Shown here: positions 25,684-37,526 of the stretch, in pieces | How positions within the stretch are numbered: position 1 is the stretch's first letter | Layout of the letters: every line of letters starts with the position of its first letter | DNA from: Channa striata | Lineage: Eukaryota; Chordata; Actinopteri; Anabantiformes; Channidae | DNA length: 64,000 nucleotides | Assembly: GCA_033026295.1 (NCBI GenBank) | Contig: CM065174.1 | Coordinates: 1,291,001-1,355,000, forward strand | Direction: 5' to 3' | Notes under the pieces: model-generated | The model's database searches: none | What the model was told of the DNA's origin: nothing | What the model saw: the letters and a program-made list of their open reading frames with translations, nothing else | Made by a program: the position numbers and the translations under genes

Positions 25684-25730
<47 letters not shown>
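25684..25730. repeat. (AC)23 microsatellite
   Basis: Uninterrupted. It lies 135 bp from a GT array in the complementary orientation, so the two could pair as a long stem. Confidence 0.95.
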
Positions 25731-25731
<1 letters not shown>

Positions 25732-25863
25732 CCTGTGGGAGGCTGCAGGCCATTTATGAAGTAATAAAAACAAGGCTGCCCAGCAGTCAATTTATGCAGA
25801 CAGGACTGTATCGACAGGAATAAACACAAGCTGATGGAACTGCTGAGCACTCACCAAACACTC

Positions 25864-25865
<2 letters not shown>

Positions 25866-25925
<60 letters not shown>
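25866..25925. repeat. (TG)30 microsatellite
   Basis: Uninterrupted 60-bp array, reverse complementary to the AC array at 25,684-25,730. Confidence 0.97.
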
Positions 25926-25927
<2 letters not shown>

Positions 25928-26046
25928 TCAACCTCACGCTGCTGTCGCAGCAGTTTCAATGTGCAATTATCCACTGAAATTTGTCTTTGGCCAGAGCGGA
26001 AACACACCTTTGTGATTGTAACTCCATGTAAAAGTGATGCCAATCA

Positions 26047-26079
26047 GTGTGTGTGTGTGTGTGTGGGGGGGGGGGGGGG
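26047..26079. repeat. (GT)9 followed by G run
   Basis: A GT array merges into about 15 uninterrupted G residues (26,065-26,079), a composite low-complexity tract. Confidence 0.95.
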
Positions 26080-27861
26080 TAAAACTGATGGTTCTGGGGG
26101 GAACAGCAATTCCTCCCTCCTCTGGCGAGTTGGGCGGAGGCCAGCTGTGATTGGTTTTTCCTGCACATCCCGTCGTCACAATACCGACTTGATCCTGGCG
26201 TCTCGGACACACACACTTCCTCTCTTCCTGTGACCACGCTGCACCACTAACTCCTGTTTCATCTTTTGGATTCTGTCTCCTTCTTTGCTGATTCAGTAAA
26301 TAAAAATGCACGTTCTTAACATTCTGGTTCAACAGGTTTTATTTCTAACACGCGCAAAATCATTTGTCTAATAATGACAATTTCATCACCATTTGAATCT
26401 CCTCCCACTGTCGCCACCGGTTTCTCCTCCTCATTTCTGCTTTCGATCTCCCTTTAACATCTCAGCGCTTCTCCTGGCAGCCATTAATCCTCCCCTCTCA
26501 TTTCTCTCCCTTCCACCTTTCTTCTTACCTGTTATGCATCACTACCTGTGAGCCTCCTTGTGGGTCTTAAAGCATTGATTCATAGCTGAGTTATTTATTA
26601 AAGCTGATTGTGGTATTAAAGATTGATTGTGCTATGAACGTGCTGTTTACAGGCCAGCAGCGTTTTTTTCTGTTGGCTTATTTATTTTCCATCGACAACA
26701 GCAGGATGTTTCTCTGTCATCAGCTTCACCGATCGGAGCTTAAAGCGTTGCAGACTCTTAGATAATGCTTTCACCCATGAATATGCAGTAAGTTCGTAAT
26801 TATGGTTGTACTGTCTCGCTGCAGACACAAACTGACAGGATACATAAAGGCTGTTTTGTGCTGAAGATTGAGAAATGTGCAAGAAATGTGCCTGATAATT
26901 ACGGAGCAGTTTGTAAGTGTCTGGACGGCGCTGCATGTGTCTGCTGTGTTGTCTCTTTAAAAGACAAAGCACAAAGAGGGAACTGTCATTATCCGTTTGT
27001 CCATGAAACTGTTTGTGCAGGTTGTAGAGGAATTCCAGAAGCGTCTCATGCATCCCACAGCACCACTTGTTCATGGACTGCCCCCACTACAAAATGGTGA
27101 ATACCAGTCCTCGAAATGAGGCTGAAATGGTGGCAGCTGTCCTCCAAACACACCCACACATATGTGGGATATGAAATGTGCACAGCACTTATTGAAGGTA
27201 CTGATTTCACCTGAACTACGACAACAACAGCAACAGACTCCAACGTGACCTGGGTTTTGTAAACCATCCATCTCATCGACCTGCCTCAAACTTTGTAGGA
27301 TCTAATTTATACGTCCCAGCGTAATGTTCAGCGGTCGGTAAATCGTAGAAACTGACGCTAATCCGTCGAAAAAACATCTTAAAAGTTAGGAAAGGTTGCT
27401 TCTGGGCATTTGCCCAGCAACCACTAGATGTCACCAAACTGTGTTGTCTGTCTTTTTGGCTGATCTTGAAAAAGTCCAAGGTCTCTGAAAACCCACTGCA
27501 GGAGATAATCACATTAATTTCGTGATATTTTAATTGTAACAACACTGCACTTGTTCATACATACTGTCGCTGGCTATAATTGCTGTCCTGCTTTGTCTGT
27601 TTGCAGCCTAACTCGACATTGGACTTGATCAATTTGTGGTGCGATGCGGCTGAGAGCGGTTAGAAACTGTCCCACATTGTGAAGGGGAATGTTCCAACCT
27701 GATGGACGGGCTGCCAGACATCCGAGCCTTTTTGAGATGGTCCAACATCTGATTAGGACCCAGTTTGTCCCAGTCATGTCCCTGGTAAGCGATGGATAAC
27801 ATTTGATGGGTGACAGTTTGACTGAAATGAGAGGAGATACATTTATCATAGTTATCATCGG
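26080..27861. other. Unique sequence, nothing identified
   Basis: The stretch at 26,530-26,660 is repeat-free and rich in ATTA/GATTGAT cores. The remaining open frames (for example 26,682-27,074, minus) have no recognisable domain. Confidence 0.5.
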
Positions 27862-28162
27862 TGGACAGCTTTAAGAACCTGGGTGTTCATAAACTGGACG
27901 GGACTGACAACACTGATGCCCTGTACAAGAAGGGTCGAAGTGGCCTCCATCTTCTGAGGACACTGAGGTCCTTTGGCGTCTGCAGGCCCATGTGAAGGAC
28001 ATTCCGGGACTCTGTGGTGGCCTCAGCTCTTTACCACGCTGTGTTGATCTTTTTTTACTCTTTATTGATTTCATTGCTTTCACTGCCTTGTTATACTTGT
28101 GAGCTGTGTAACAAGTAAATTTGCCTGATGCTGGATCGATAAAGATTTATCTTATCTTTTCT
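27862..28162 (+). mobile_element. CR1/Rex-type LINE 3' end, 5'-truncated
   Basis: From 27,868 a frame of about 60 codons with a single stop reads S-F-K-N-L-G-V, then L-D-G-T-D-N-T-D-A-L-Y-K-K-G, L-R-S-F-G-V-C-R and, after the stop, F-R-D-S-V-V-A-S-A-L-Y-H-A-V. This is the region C-terminal to the reverse-transcriptase palm in fish CR1/Rex-type LINEs ('FKYLGV...DWTDNTDALYKKGQSRLYFLRRLRSFGV...'). The coding part then jumps to a 3' UTR ending in 'ataaagatttatcttatctt', typical of these elements. An internal deletion between coding part and tail is likely. Confidence 0.8.
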
Positions 28163-29339
28163 CATACCGGCCGAGTCATGTGTGAAGGCCTCTCGGAGCA
28201 GAGAAGGTGATACGCAGTACAGTTTACACACAAACACATTCATTACTTTGGTTGCTGAATAATTAAAAAGCAATCTAGTTTCAAATTAAAGTCGTAACTA
28301 CGGCGCCGAACAAGAAGGAACCTCTACAAAAAGGGTTACAGACGAAAACGTCACATTTTTCTCTCACTGAAAAACAATCATTAAAGGTTTTCATAATCCA
28401 AACAGAAGGTGTTTGAATGTGTTGCTTCTGCAGAGGTGATGTGCTTGTTGGGGCCAGTGAGTGCAAAGTGGCTTCTTATGACTTCCACAGACCAGAGGAG
28501 AACAAGACAACAAGTTACACAAATGAAGGAACTCACTCACCTTTGTCGTCTTTTGTCTGAATCCAACCCTGCATGAGGACAAATTTAACTTCCATTAAAG
28601 GCTCGAAGGGCTAAATGAGGGTTACGGGGCCTTTCCTCTGATGGGGAAAGCCTTCTGCAGCACAGCTGAGCACTAATCTGTGTGGCAGATGCACCAGAGA
28701 CGCACACAAGTCATGAAAACAAGGCAACTGCCAGAGGCCTTGTACTGAATCACTGCACTAAATGAGAAATGTATTAATAAATGTGATTTTGCTTGCTGGT
28801 CCAATCTGTGCAGATGAAGGGCCACGAGACAAATGAGTGGCATCCGGTCCTTCCTTCAATGTGCCCTTGCATTATTATCACTCGGGGATTTCGATGATGA
28901 TGTTCTCATGCTGAGCGACTGGGAATGAATGTACAAGCAGGTGTGGAGTGTCTCACTGCGGGACACGGACAGAGGAGACGTCCCTCGTCACATTACAGTG
29001 ACCTGTTTACCGCCACACGACCCCGATACTGACCCACGGGCTTTGTCAGCTCATTAACCAGTGTACACCGTTGCCGCAGTAACCAGCCTGCCAAACACAT
29101 GTGCAATTACATCTTCGACATTAATCCAATCAGAGTGAAGTTGATGATAGTTTTGACACATCGTCAGATAATTTGACCCATGATTAACATGTCGAGTCTG
29201 CGGATAACAATCATTATCCCGGTTACAGCTGACGAGCGCGGTGCTGTCACTTGTCTGGGGGTGAACAGGTTGATGATTTGACACAAGTCTGGATTTTTGT
29301 CTTCTCTGAAACTGGCTCAGTATTGGTCATGATTTCAGC
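28163..29339. other. Repeat-free sequence, possible regulatory DNA
   Basis: No gene. 28,760-28,940 and 29,040-29,240 are free of simple repeats and contain many ATTA/TAAT, GATAA and TGACAC/CAGATAA cores. Such composition is common in conserved noncoding elements, but conservation cannot be seen here. Confidence 0.3.
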
Positions 29340-29410
29340 ACCGCTTATGTTGTTCTGTAGAATCTAGCAGATGTTCCATTAATCACAGGGTCAGGGGTTC
29401 GATTCCCAGC
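29340..29410 (+). mobile_element. SINE/tRNA-like fragment with consensus B box
   Basis: GGTTCGATTCC at 29,396-29,406 is an exact pol III B box, preceded by 'cacagggtcagg' as in fish SINEs. No matching A box or tRNA cloverleaf can be built upstream, so it is a truncated SINE rather than a tRNA gene. Confidence 0.5.
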
Positions 29411-30854
29411 TTCACGTGTGGACGTGTGTTTAGAGACAGATATTTACAATATAAGCAGCGCAATGCGAACATGGGCAACAGAAGACCATCTGCCACGAGT
29501 AACCGTCCGAGTGACGCATGAACACACAGTGCAGACAGTGGCTGACGAGCAGGGAGCGTGAGCGTTCTGCGCTCGCACGAAAGGACGAGGAAGCTGAACA
29601 CCACCGTGCGGACAAACTGTACACTAAGCAGCGTCAGGGTCCGACTAGGACAAAACCACAAAAAGTAGGATGCCCTGACGTTCGCCGCCTGCTGATGAGT
29701 GGCTCGAACCCTTAAAAGGTTTATGGCGAGTAGTCGTAGCAGTGGTAAAACAGCTTGTGATAGCAGCTAAGCAGATAGCAGGTCATTAGCACTGGTGTCA
29801 GGTTCTGTCGATCTGGCAGAGGGAGAGTGTGAGCGGACATTTAACCACGGCGACCTCATAGCTGAAAGTGGCAACTGAAAGCTGCCATCGCTCGGCTCAC
29901 TCCTCACTGTCCAACCTTTCAGAGAGTTCCTTTCATCTGTCGTCCTCAATGACAACAAAGCACACACCAAACATTTCAACATAAGGACATTATCGCCGGA
30001 GGACAAGGCCCTCCTGGTGAACAGGTGAGCACAGACAGGAGGCTCACACACATTAGAAGCGGGAACGCTGGGATTCGTAATATTCCTGACTGATGAAAGC
30101 AATTTATCCAACGTGCTGGAATTCTCTCATGTGCAGAAAGTTATGCTGGGTGCAGTGACAGACACGCCACCCTTCTAACGCCACGCCACTGTGTCTCCGG
30201 TCCCTTGGTCTCGAGGAGCCTCACGTGTCCTCCTGTCCTCAGAGGTGCCGTCAAATGCGCAAGCATTGGGCTGCGTGCCCGTGTGTCTGGGAGGCAGGAG
30301 AGCAGAGGTGTCGTTTAACACCATCTGGCTCTTTGTCAGGAAGGAAACCGCTTCATTAAAACACACAGTTAACATGACCAGGCTCGTTTGAGTCCTCCAG
30401 CGGGGATTAGAGGATGTGCCCGGTCACAGCGTGGAGCTGCCTCCTGCATTCCGGCAGGAGAGAACACCAGCGACAGGTGAACCATTTCATCTCCTGCAGG
30501 CTGGAGGACCGACCGAGCACAGTTCAGGTTCACCGCTGTGGAGACTTTGTTGTCTCACTCATTTCCACATACCAACTCTGTCTGGAAAGACACGATGCGA
30601 CCCATCATCAGAAACCTTCGATGACCCAGTCAGCTGCTCGTGTCCCTGACTTCACACCCTAATGTGATCAACGGTGAAGCCGTTCTGAGGCGCCTGGACG
30701 CCATCGGTCATGTGAGCGCCCGCCCCACCGCCGCCAGGGATCCAGGCACAGCGTCACAACATTGCAGTTGGTAGTAAATCTGTGTAATTACTGTTTTCAC
30801 TGTGTGTCTGCTTGGTGAGATGATTGTGCAGAGGAAAGCGCAGAGGATGTCCTG

Positions 30855-30857
<3 letters not shown>
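29411..30857. other. Unique sequence, nothing identified
   Basis: Somewhat GC-rich at 29,500-29,700 and 30,400-30,760. Overlapping frames on both strands, none with a family signature. Confidence 0.5.

Positions 30858-30889
<32 letters not shown>
30858..30889. repeat. (GT)16 microsatellite
   Basis: Uninterrupted. Confidence 0.95.
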
Positions 30890-30890
<1 letters not shown>

Positions 30891-31022
30891 TTAAAACAAG
30901 AATGGGCCTGTACAGAGGAAGCGAAAGCAGCCCAGTGTTACCTCCCATTCATCACACTCAGCTGCTGCTGTGTGTTTGCTTTACAACTTTGTCCTCTGCT
31001 GTGTCTAATGGCAGCAGGTGTC

Positions 31023-31034
31023 TGTGTGTGTGTG

Positions 31035-31098
<64 letters not shown>

Positions 31099-31117
31099 TG
31101 TGTGTGTGCGTGTGTGA
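31023..31117. repeat. (TG)n microsatellite, interrupted
   Basis: About 95 bp of TG units with 'ttc', 'tc' and 'gcg' interruptions. Confidence 0.95.
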
Positions 31118-32456
31118 TAAACTAAACAAAGCCCGTCTCTGTCTTTGTCCTCAGCCTTTTCACCTCTCTGTCTCCGAGGGCCGACAGAGACAACCTGGGC
31201 CTCTGTGATACCACAGTGTTGTCCTCTGATTCTCCCTGGAGAACTCTTCGAGATAAACATCCCCTCTTTTCATTCGGTGCCTCACATTTAACACCCTCAC
31301 AAGAACCGAAAGCTTTTTTTTCAGCTTTCCCGTTCCCATATATGGTGAAACTGCTGGTTTGTGCCATCATCACATTTGACGCACGTTTTTTGGTGTTTGC
31401 ACGTCAAAAGACGTTTGATTAAAAGTCTGATAAAGTGGATTTGGATGTATTAGTCCTCCAACTCTTATTTGAGTCACGTACAGTCGTATTTCAAATATGA
31501 AATCCACATACACACGCTCCGGTTTGCACTGGTAAACGGTGTGTGAATATTCAAACGCATCATTTGGTTGTGAAGGGAAACTTTGTTGCTCAGTCGTAGC
31601 TCAGTGAGCCTGAGCGTTCTGGGACAGCTCACCCCGTCTGCTAACGGCAGCCGCAAACTTTGGTGACAATAAACATCCAATACCAGACGTGAATCGGAAG
31701 ATTGTAGAACACGAGCTGTAGCTCCCACATCGAGTCTTGAGTCATTTCGTTTTGTCTCAGGCTGTGGCATGTGTGTTTCAAACATACGACTTTACACGTT
31801 GGATCTCTACAGCACCAAGCTGGACGCTTCCGCTAAAGCTGCGTATCACAAATTCAGCTGAATGTCGCACACGGACAAGTTCCTGCTCTGTGACAGGAAC
31901 TTTCGAATTGGAAGGACACATTGTCTTGCCGACCAGCAGCCGAACCAATTTCTGCGCTGAAAAACGAAGGTGGCGTTGTTTCCGCCGCCCGACTGTGGCC
32001 GGGCTCTGCTGCTGACGGGACGACTGCGAACTGCTACAAAGACAGATTCTGTGTCTGCGGCAGCTGCCGTCTCACACGGGCTGCCTCGTGAGACGCCTCA
32101 GTTTTGATGCCTGATTTTTCATTCTGTTTCAGTGTGATGATGCAACCTCTGCTGCTGAAGAAGACGACGCGAAAAGAGCAGAAAATAGCTCATATTTTCC
32201 AGGAGACACACTCCTGTCAAACCGAACCACCTCCTTCATCGTAGCACATTTTTTCTGCCCATTTGCATCACTGTCGTTTCCCACCAGCCCCTTCCTGTCC
32301 AGCAGCTGTCCTCAGTGTCTGCACACCTCCATCTCATGGCCCAATAAGTCCTGACTCTGTACTTTCCCAGAAGAATTTACACATTAGCACCTAAACACTG
32401 ACGCCCGTTTGCCCGTCGTGGATTTCGAACCTAACTGGCCTCAGAGGTCGTCGAAC
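31118..32456. other. Unique sequence with small hairpins
   Basis: GTTCCTG/CAGGAAC and CGTCTCAC/GTGAGACG (about 32,069-32,096) are perfect small inverted repeats. No gene supported. Confidence 0.5.
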
Positions 32457-32705
32457 ATTTGAATAATTAAAATAAACCATAAAGACACATAAAGCTGATG
32501 ACGTGCATGATTATTTGTTACCGTCAGGACTTTTATACCGGCCAGTAACGGGCACCGATACGAGTCCTGAACTGATTTGCTTCCAGTATGAGATGCTGAA
32601 CCTCCTCATTTGAATAATTAAAAACAAAACCATAAAAAGTCAAAAAGCTGATAAAAAACAAAGCACAGATTATTTGGACTACCGGAGTCTAAACCGGACT
32701 GATTG
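32457..32705. repeat. Diverged two-copy tandem duplication (~152-bp unit)
   Basis: 'atttgaataattaaaa' followed by 'aaccataaa', 'aaagctgat', 'gattatttg' and 'taccgg' occurs at about 32,457-32,545 and again about 152 bp later. The order is the same, with small indels. This is an old local tandem duplication. Confidence 0.65.
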
Positions 32706-32970
32706 ATTCTTATACACAGAGCAACAGATGAGAACAGAAGTTAAAAATGTCACAGCCGTTTGTGGCACCGATGGCACAAAAACGTTCTGTCATCAATTCA
32801 TTTTCATATTTGCTTTGTATCTCCAGTGTTTCCATGGAATGTGTCCTGATAATAAAGTGCAGATATGAAGTCATTTAATTTTTATAAGCCTAGTAAATGT
32901 TCTAATAATGCAGTGTTCATATCAGCACAGCAGATCTGTGTATTTAATTTCTCTAGAAGTGTCTATATAT

Positions 32971-33970
32971 TTCAATTCAATTCAATTCAACTTTATTTAT
33001 ATAGCGCCAATTTACAACAAGGTCATCTCAGGGCATTTAATTTCAAGACTATACAAACAGGTAGAGAAAACCCAACAAATCCCCCTTGAAGTGTCCAGCA
33101 GAACCAGGCTCAGGGAGGACGGACATCTGCCTTGACCGGTTGGGCAGAGTGGAAAGTGGAGAGAGAAAAGAACAGAGCAACAAAAGCAACAACAAAACAT
33201 TGAAAACACTGGAGGACACACAGCGCCATGTGTGGACAGGGGAGAGAGGGGGGAAAGAGAGGGAGAGAGACGACTAAATGTCATACAGTGGTGACAATAT
33301 AGATGTGGGGTGAGAGGAGAGAATGAAGAGAAGAGGAAGTGGCACAGTGCAGAGTCCCCAGCAGTCTAAGCCTATAGCAGCATGACTATAACCAACTATA
33401 AGCTTTATCAAAAAGGAAGGTTTTGAGCCTAGTCTTAAAAACAGGGAGGGTCTGCTTCCCGAATCTGAACTGGGAGCTGGTTCCACAGGAGAGGAGCTTG
33501 ATAGCTAAAGGCCCATTCTATTTTTGGAAATTCTGGGAACCACAAGGGCCTGCATTTTGGGACACTAGTAGGATGATATGGTACTAAGAGATCTTTTAAA
33601 TATGATGGGGCTTGGCCGTATAAAGCTAAGAAGAAGGGTTTTAAATTCTATTCTGCATTTAATTGGAAGCCAATGGAGAGAAGCTAATGAAGGTGAAATA
33701 TGATCTCCCCCAGATTCTTGTCAGCATTTTGGATTAATCTTTTAGAGAGTTACCCTGAAAGTAGAGAATTACAATAGTCTGGCAGCATCATGTTCCGTAG
33801 CTTCTATATTTGAGCAAATCCTGGTGACTCCAAGATTCCTTGCAGTACTACTGGGGGCAAGAGTTATGTCGTCTAAAGTAGCACTCTTAGACTATTAGGC
33901 CATTTTATCTGAGGCTGGAAGAAAATTTACCTCCAGTCCCTTATATCTTTAAGACATGAGTTTGAGTAAT
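32971..33970 (-). mobile_element. L2-type LINE, 3' kilobase, antisense
   Basis: On the + strand the copy opens with (TTCAA)n and 'ctttatttatatagcgccaa', the complement of the L2 tail, then 'ccagcagaaccaggctcagg' (3' UTR). On the minus strand the C-terminal part of the reverse-transcriptase ORF is readable: Y-Q-A-P-L-L-W-N-Q-L-P-V-Q-I-R-E-A-D (about 33,450-33,505), then after a one-base loss F-K-T-R-L-K-T-F-L-F-D-K-A-Y-S (about 33,400-33,445). Upstream, near 33,590, lies Q-A-P-S-Y-L-K-D-L-L-V-P-Y-H. Frameshifts and stops make it inactive. The 5' truncation at about 33,970 lies before the catalytic palm domain. Confidence 0.88.
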
Positions 33971-34124
33971 TTATTTGTTAACAAACAAACATATTTGGAA
34001 AATATGTGTGGAGTGTGGATAAACTTGTGAAAATCCCTCATAGGCCCAGGTGGGAAAGGGCTTTCAGATGTCCCTCCCAGACAATCCATCTGGGAGGCTC
34101 GCCCTGTTGGCTGATTCACACTCT

Positions 34125-34260
34125 GCCTCCATTCTTGGTCCTCCCATGGAGGAACATGGGGACTGTGGGGACCCAACAATTCTGGGAGGACCTGACACTT
34201 CGCTGCTTCTTTCCTATGGAGGACATGTGGACTGTGGGGACACAACGTTCCCCCGAAGCT
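34125..34260. repeat. Two imperfect copies of a ~70-bp unit
   Basis: 'tggaggaacatggggactgtggggac' near 34,147 recurs as 'tggaggacatgtggactgtggggac' near 34,216, with similar flanks (ccaacaattc/acaacgttc). A weaker third echo lies at about 34,490-34,530. Confidence 0.55.
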
Positions 34261-37200
34261 ACAAGCGGCGAGTTATACCGATGCTGTGAAGCGCCTGATG
34301 TTCACGTTATGACGAAGACTGAGCTGATTCATAAAATGCAATAGTAGGATTTGACTGACTGGACTAAAAGACAAACTGTGACGCAGGGATTCGACAAACG
34401 TCTGACTGCAGCTCAGCGTGTTTACCCACAGCTGGGAGCTGGGATGGACACGTCCTCTTCTTCTTCTTCTTCTGTTTTTGAGGGCTCTTGTGACTGTGAG
34501 GACACACTCACCCACTGGGGGAACACAGTGTTCCCTCTCCGATCGCTGCAGCGTCTCTCACAGCTTGAACGACAGTTGTGCAGCCTGAACTGGAGCCACC
34601 GCCGTCTATTCTCACTCTGACACTGTTGTGTCCTGCTGCGTGTGCGACCGGCACATTTCTGCCCAATAGTCAAAGGACAACGGAGCTTCGTATTTATGGC
34701 ATTACTTCTCAAAGGGGATTTGAAGGTTTGTTTTCTTTACCTGTTGTTTGCAGATTCAGACACACACATTAACATTTAAAGTGAAGCTCCTCATGGACTA
34801 ACACTCAAAGTTCATGTTTCAGAGCATCTGAAAAACACATTGCGAAGTGGAATTTAACAAGAAATGAACATGCGGGTCTAATTTAAAGCGACACCCTCCG
34901 ACCTCGGTGAGCTGATGTTGGAGTTGTTCAGACTCACTTCTTCTCTCACAAACTTGAGCCCTCCCCGCTGCCGCCCCGCCTCACTCCGTTTCCTGTTTCC
35001 TTCACAGCATAAGCTTTGTATGAAAACCGTCCGACCCAGTGGACACTGTGCTTTGATTGTGCTGCTGCTGATTTCCAGCTGTTCCCCAAACTTGTTGTCA
35101 CTGTGATTATGGGAAAGACTGTGCCCATTGTCACAGTGGCCTCCTCTTACTGTGCATGTAAATCTGGTGTTATTTGCATATATTTAATTTCTGCTGGAGG
35201 CCGGAGGGAGATCTTGTCTCTCCTTGGTGTTTAAAATGCAGTGAATTAAGAAGAAAATGTAGCGGCCCTCTGCTCGCCATTGTTCCGTCGACGTTTTCTT
35301 TGGACTGAAAGTGGCTGCGTGTCTTGTGTTTGTGCGACGCTCATCACCTCGTCCCACTGAAGCGTTTCCGCTCATCCATCTCTTTAAGGCACCGGCCATT
35401 TGTTAGTCATAGAAGAAAGTGGAAGAAAATGTTCATTACCAACCAGCGCCTCTCCTAAATCCCAGTAAAGCTGCCAGCTGCCTCCCTGTTGTTGCTATTG
35501 AATTTTGGATTAACTATCCAATTATAATAAACTTAAGTATAATTATAAACTTCGGGCTAGCAGACACTAAATCCCCACTGTTCAGGAAAATGTGAATTTA
35601 TAAAAAGTCCACACTTGATGATCTTAAGCATGTGTCACATGTCAAACCCAAAACACTCAAATCATATATTCGCCTCGTGTTATAACACGGATTTCAGGAT
35701 TTTACAAGTGATAAATTCACAAGTGGCTTATCGCCGGTGCCTGTGTGGACAAATAATGTGAGATAAATTATGTACAGAAACACATTCTTTTTTTCTAATG
35801 CTGTGCACCACCAAGCCCCTCCAGGATTTTGCAGAGCTTTTCTAAGAAAATGTTATGAGGTTTCAAAGTGGAAGGTCACACAGATTTTATGGCCGATTGC
35901 TCCAGTAGCGAGGTTGTGACTTCCTGGATGGAAAGTGACTCCCACAGTTTGAGGGTCTTCAGAGTTCTTTTCCCTCCTCCTGCTTCTGCTCAGGACATGA
36001 GCTCTCAGTGTTGCTGCACACAGAACCTTGGCACGACTCTCCCCTGTTGCTTCTACATACACACAATTGGATGATTGGCAGAATTTGTTGTATACCTGAA
36101 TTAAAAATCATGTGCAAATGACAAAATGAATCTACAAGATGATCACATACACTGATGACTATCAGAGGTTCCGTGGCTCATTAATTCTGTTTGTCCTGAT
36201 CTGGATCTCCAGCTTCTTCCTGGTCCATGCACTAGATCTCCGCCATGAAACACAGGGAATGGCAGGACTGCCGACAACACAGTGAATTCTAGTTTCTCTG
36301 ACGCCTTTTAGGCTGCATCTGCATCAGGCTGCATTCTTATGCACCTGTGACCGTTGGGACGTTGAATGAACAATAAAAGATGTTTTTTTGGACCATGTGT
36401 TTTTATCTGTAAATTTAATTTCCAGTTCGAGATTAACAGTGCACAGATGTACAAACCTCAGATCAGTTCAGTCCTTACATCCTATTACGTGGCTAAGTGC
36501 CTGTTAGCCTTTCTATTAGGAACTCATTCTGGGAACTCTTATCTAACAGCTGAAACTCCTGAGGAATAAATTAGTTCTGCTGGAGTGTCATTTGTGGATT
36601 TTTCATGGACATATTTATTAAAGTAACCGCTCAGATCATTTGTAGTTTCAAATGTTTTTACTTAACATGGATTATAGGACGACAACATCACATGCTTCAT
36701 ATCTGTAACAGAGAACAAACGCAAACACGGAGCTCTGGTTCGAGTCCAGCCGGTGGACAAGTCGGCCAGCGGTCGGCTGCTCGGACTGTGAGTATCTGAG
36801 GACGTGCACGTTCTGTCGGATAAATCTCCTCGTGTTTGGGTCATGTGGCTGCAGCTGAATGACGGAGTGAAAACGAAGGTTTGGAGTCTGGGGACAGAAT
36901 GAGGATTTACTGCAGTCAGCATTTCAAGTGCTGCAGCCTTTCTCACACGCCTGCAGACACAGACCGGCCCTTTCAAGTTTAACACCCACTTAAACGTAGG
37001 AATCAGTGGACCCTGGTGCTCTGTCCTCTGTCCACAGCTGTGGGAAGACCACAGAGAAACCATCACCGACGTCCTGTTCTTATATTTAGATGCTTGATTC
37101 TGCCAAGGCGATGAATTCCTCTGTCCGTCCTTTAAAAGCTGATTTCTTTTTACTGACAAACTCGTTTCCCAAAGTACGAGCCGGTAAATGCTGAAATCAT

Positions 37201-37388
37201 CTCGGTGTCCACTGGTGAATTATCAACCAGAATGTCTTTAATGTCAGCTGGCCTGGTTCGAGCTTCAACTGTCAAAAAGCCCCTCAAACACAGGAGGAAC
37301 TTTGGCAACGCAACAACTCGCGAAATGTCATTACTTGTGTTCTGAAGCTGCCGGTAGTTTGCTCTGGTCCGTGTGTCATAATCTAATA
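34261..37388. other. Unique sequence, no supported gene
   Basis: A short TTC run at about 34,458-34,472. The 165-codon minus-strand frame at 36,662-37,159 has no known domain, no splice context and a mixed composition. An isolated B box is listed separately. Confidence 0.5.
36737..36747 (+). promoter_or_regulatory. Isolated pol III B box
   Basis: GGTTCGAGTCC, an exact TFIIIC B box, sits in a TpsiC-arm-like hairpin (CTGG-TTCGAGT-CCAG). No A box or acceptor stem lies at the right distance upstream, so it is not a tRNA gene. It is a SINE relic or an isolated TFIIIC-type site. Confidence 0.45.
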
Positions 37389-37526
37389 CAGCATCTCTGT
37401 CACGAATTCTACTTTTTCAAGGTTATAATTTCTCTGTTTTCAGACATTACAGGAAGTTTTTGGCCATCCTATTAAAAATGAGCAAAAGGACCTTATAAAA
37501 GTAGAATTCATGGCGCAGAGATGCTG
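37389..37526. repeat. Long imperfect inverted repeat (hairpin or MITE-like)
   Basis: The left arm (37,389-37,423) and right arm (37,490-37,526) pair through perfect blocks CAGCATCTCTG/CAGAGATGCTG (11 bp), AATTCTACTTTT/AAAAGTAGAATT (12 bp) and AAGGT/ACCTT, with small bulges. The intervening 66 nt are unpaired. No transposase and no clear target-site duplication are seen. It could be a very short non-autonomous DNA transposon or a long-loop hairpin transcript. Confidence 0.75.

Noticed and set aside
31023..31117. CRISPR-like or structured repeat array
   Set aside because: It is a plain TG microsatellite with point interruptions; no spacer-repeat alternation exists anywhere in the window.
36720..36760. 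tRNA gene
   Set aside because: A TpsiC-arm-like hairpin with B box is present, but no A box, D arm, anticodon arm or acceptor pairing can be built.
36662..37159. 165-codon minus-strand open frame
   Set aside because: No recognisable family, no Kozak or splice support and no codon bias; a frame of this length is expected by chance in 64 kb.
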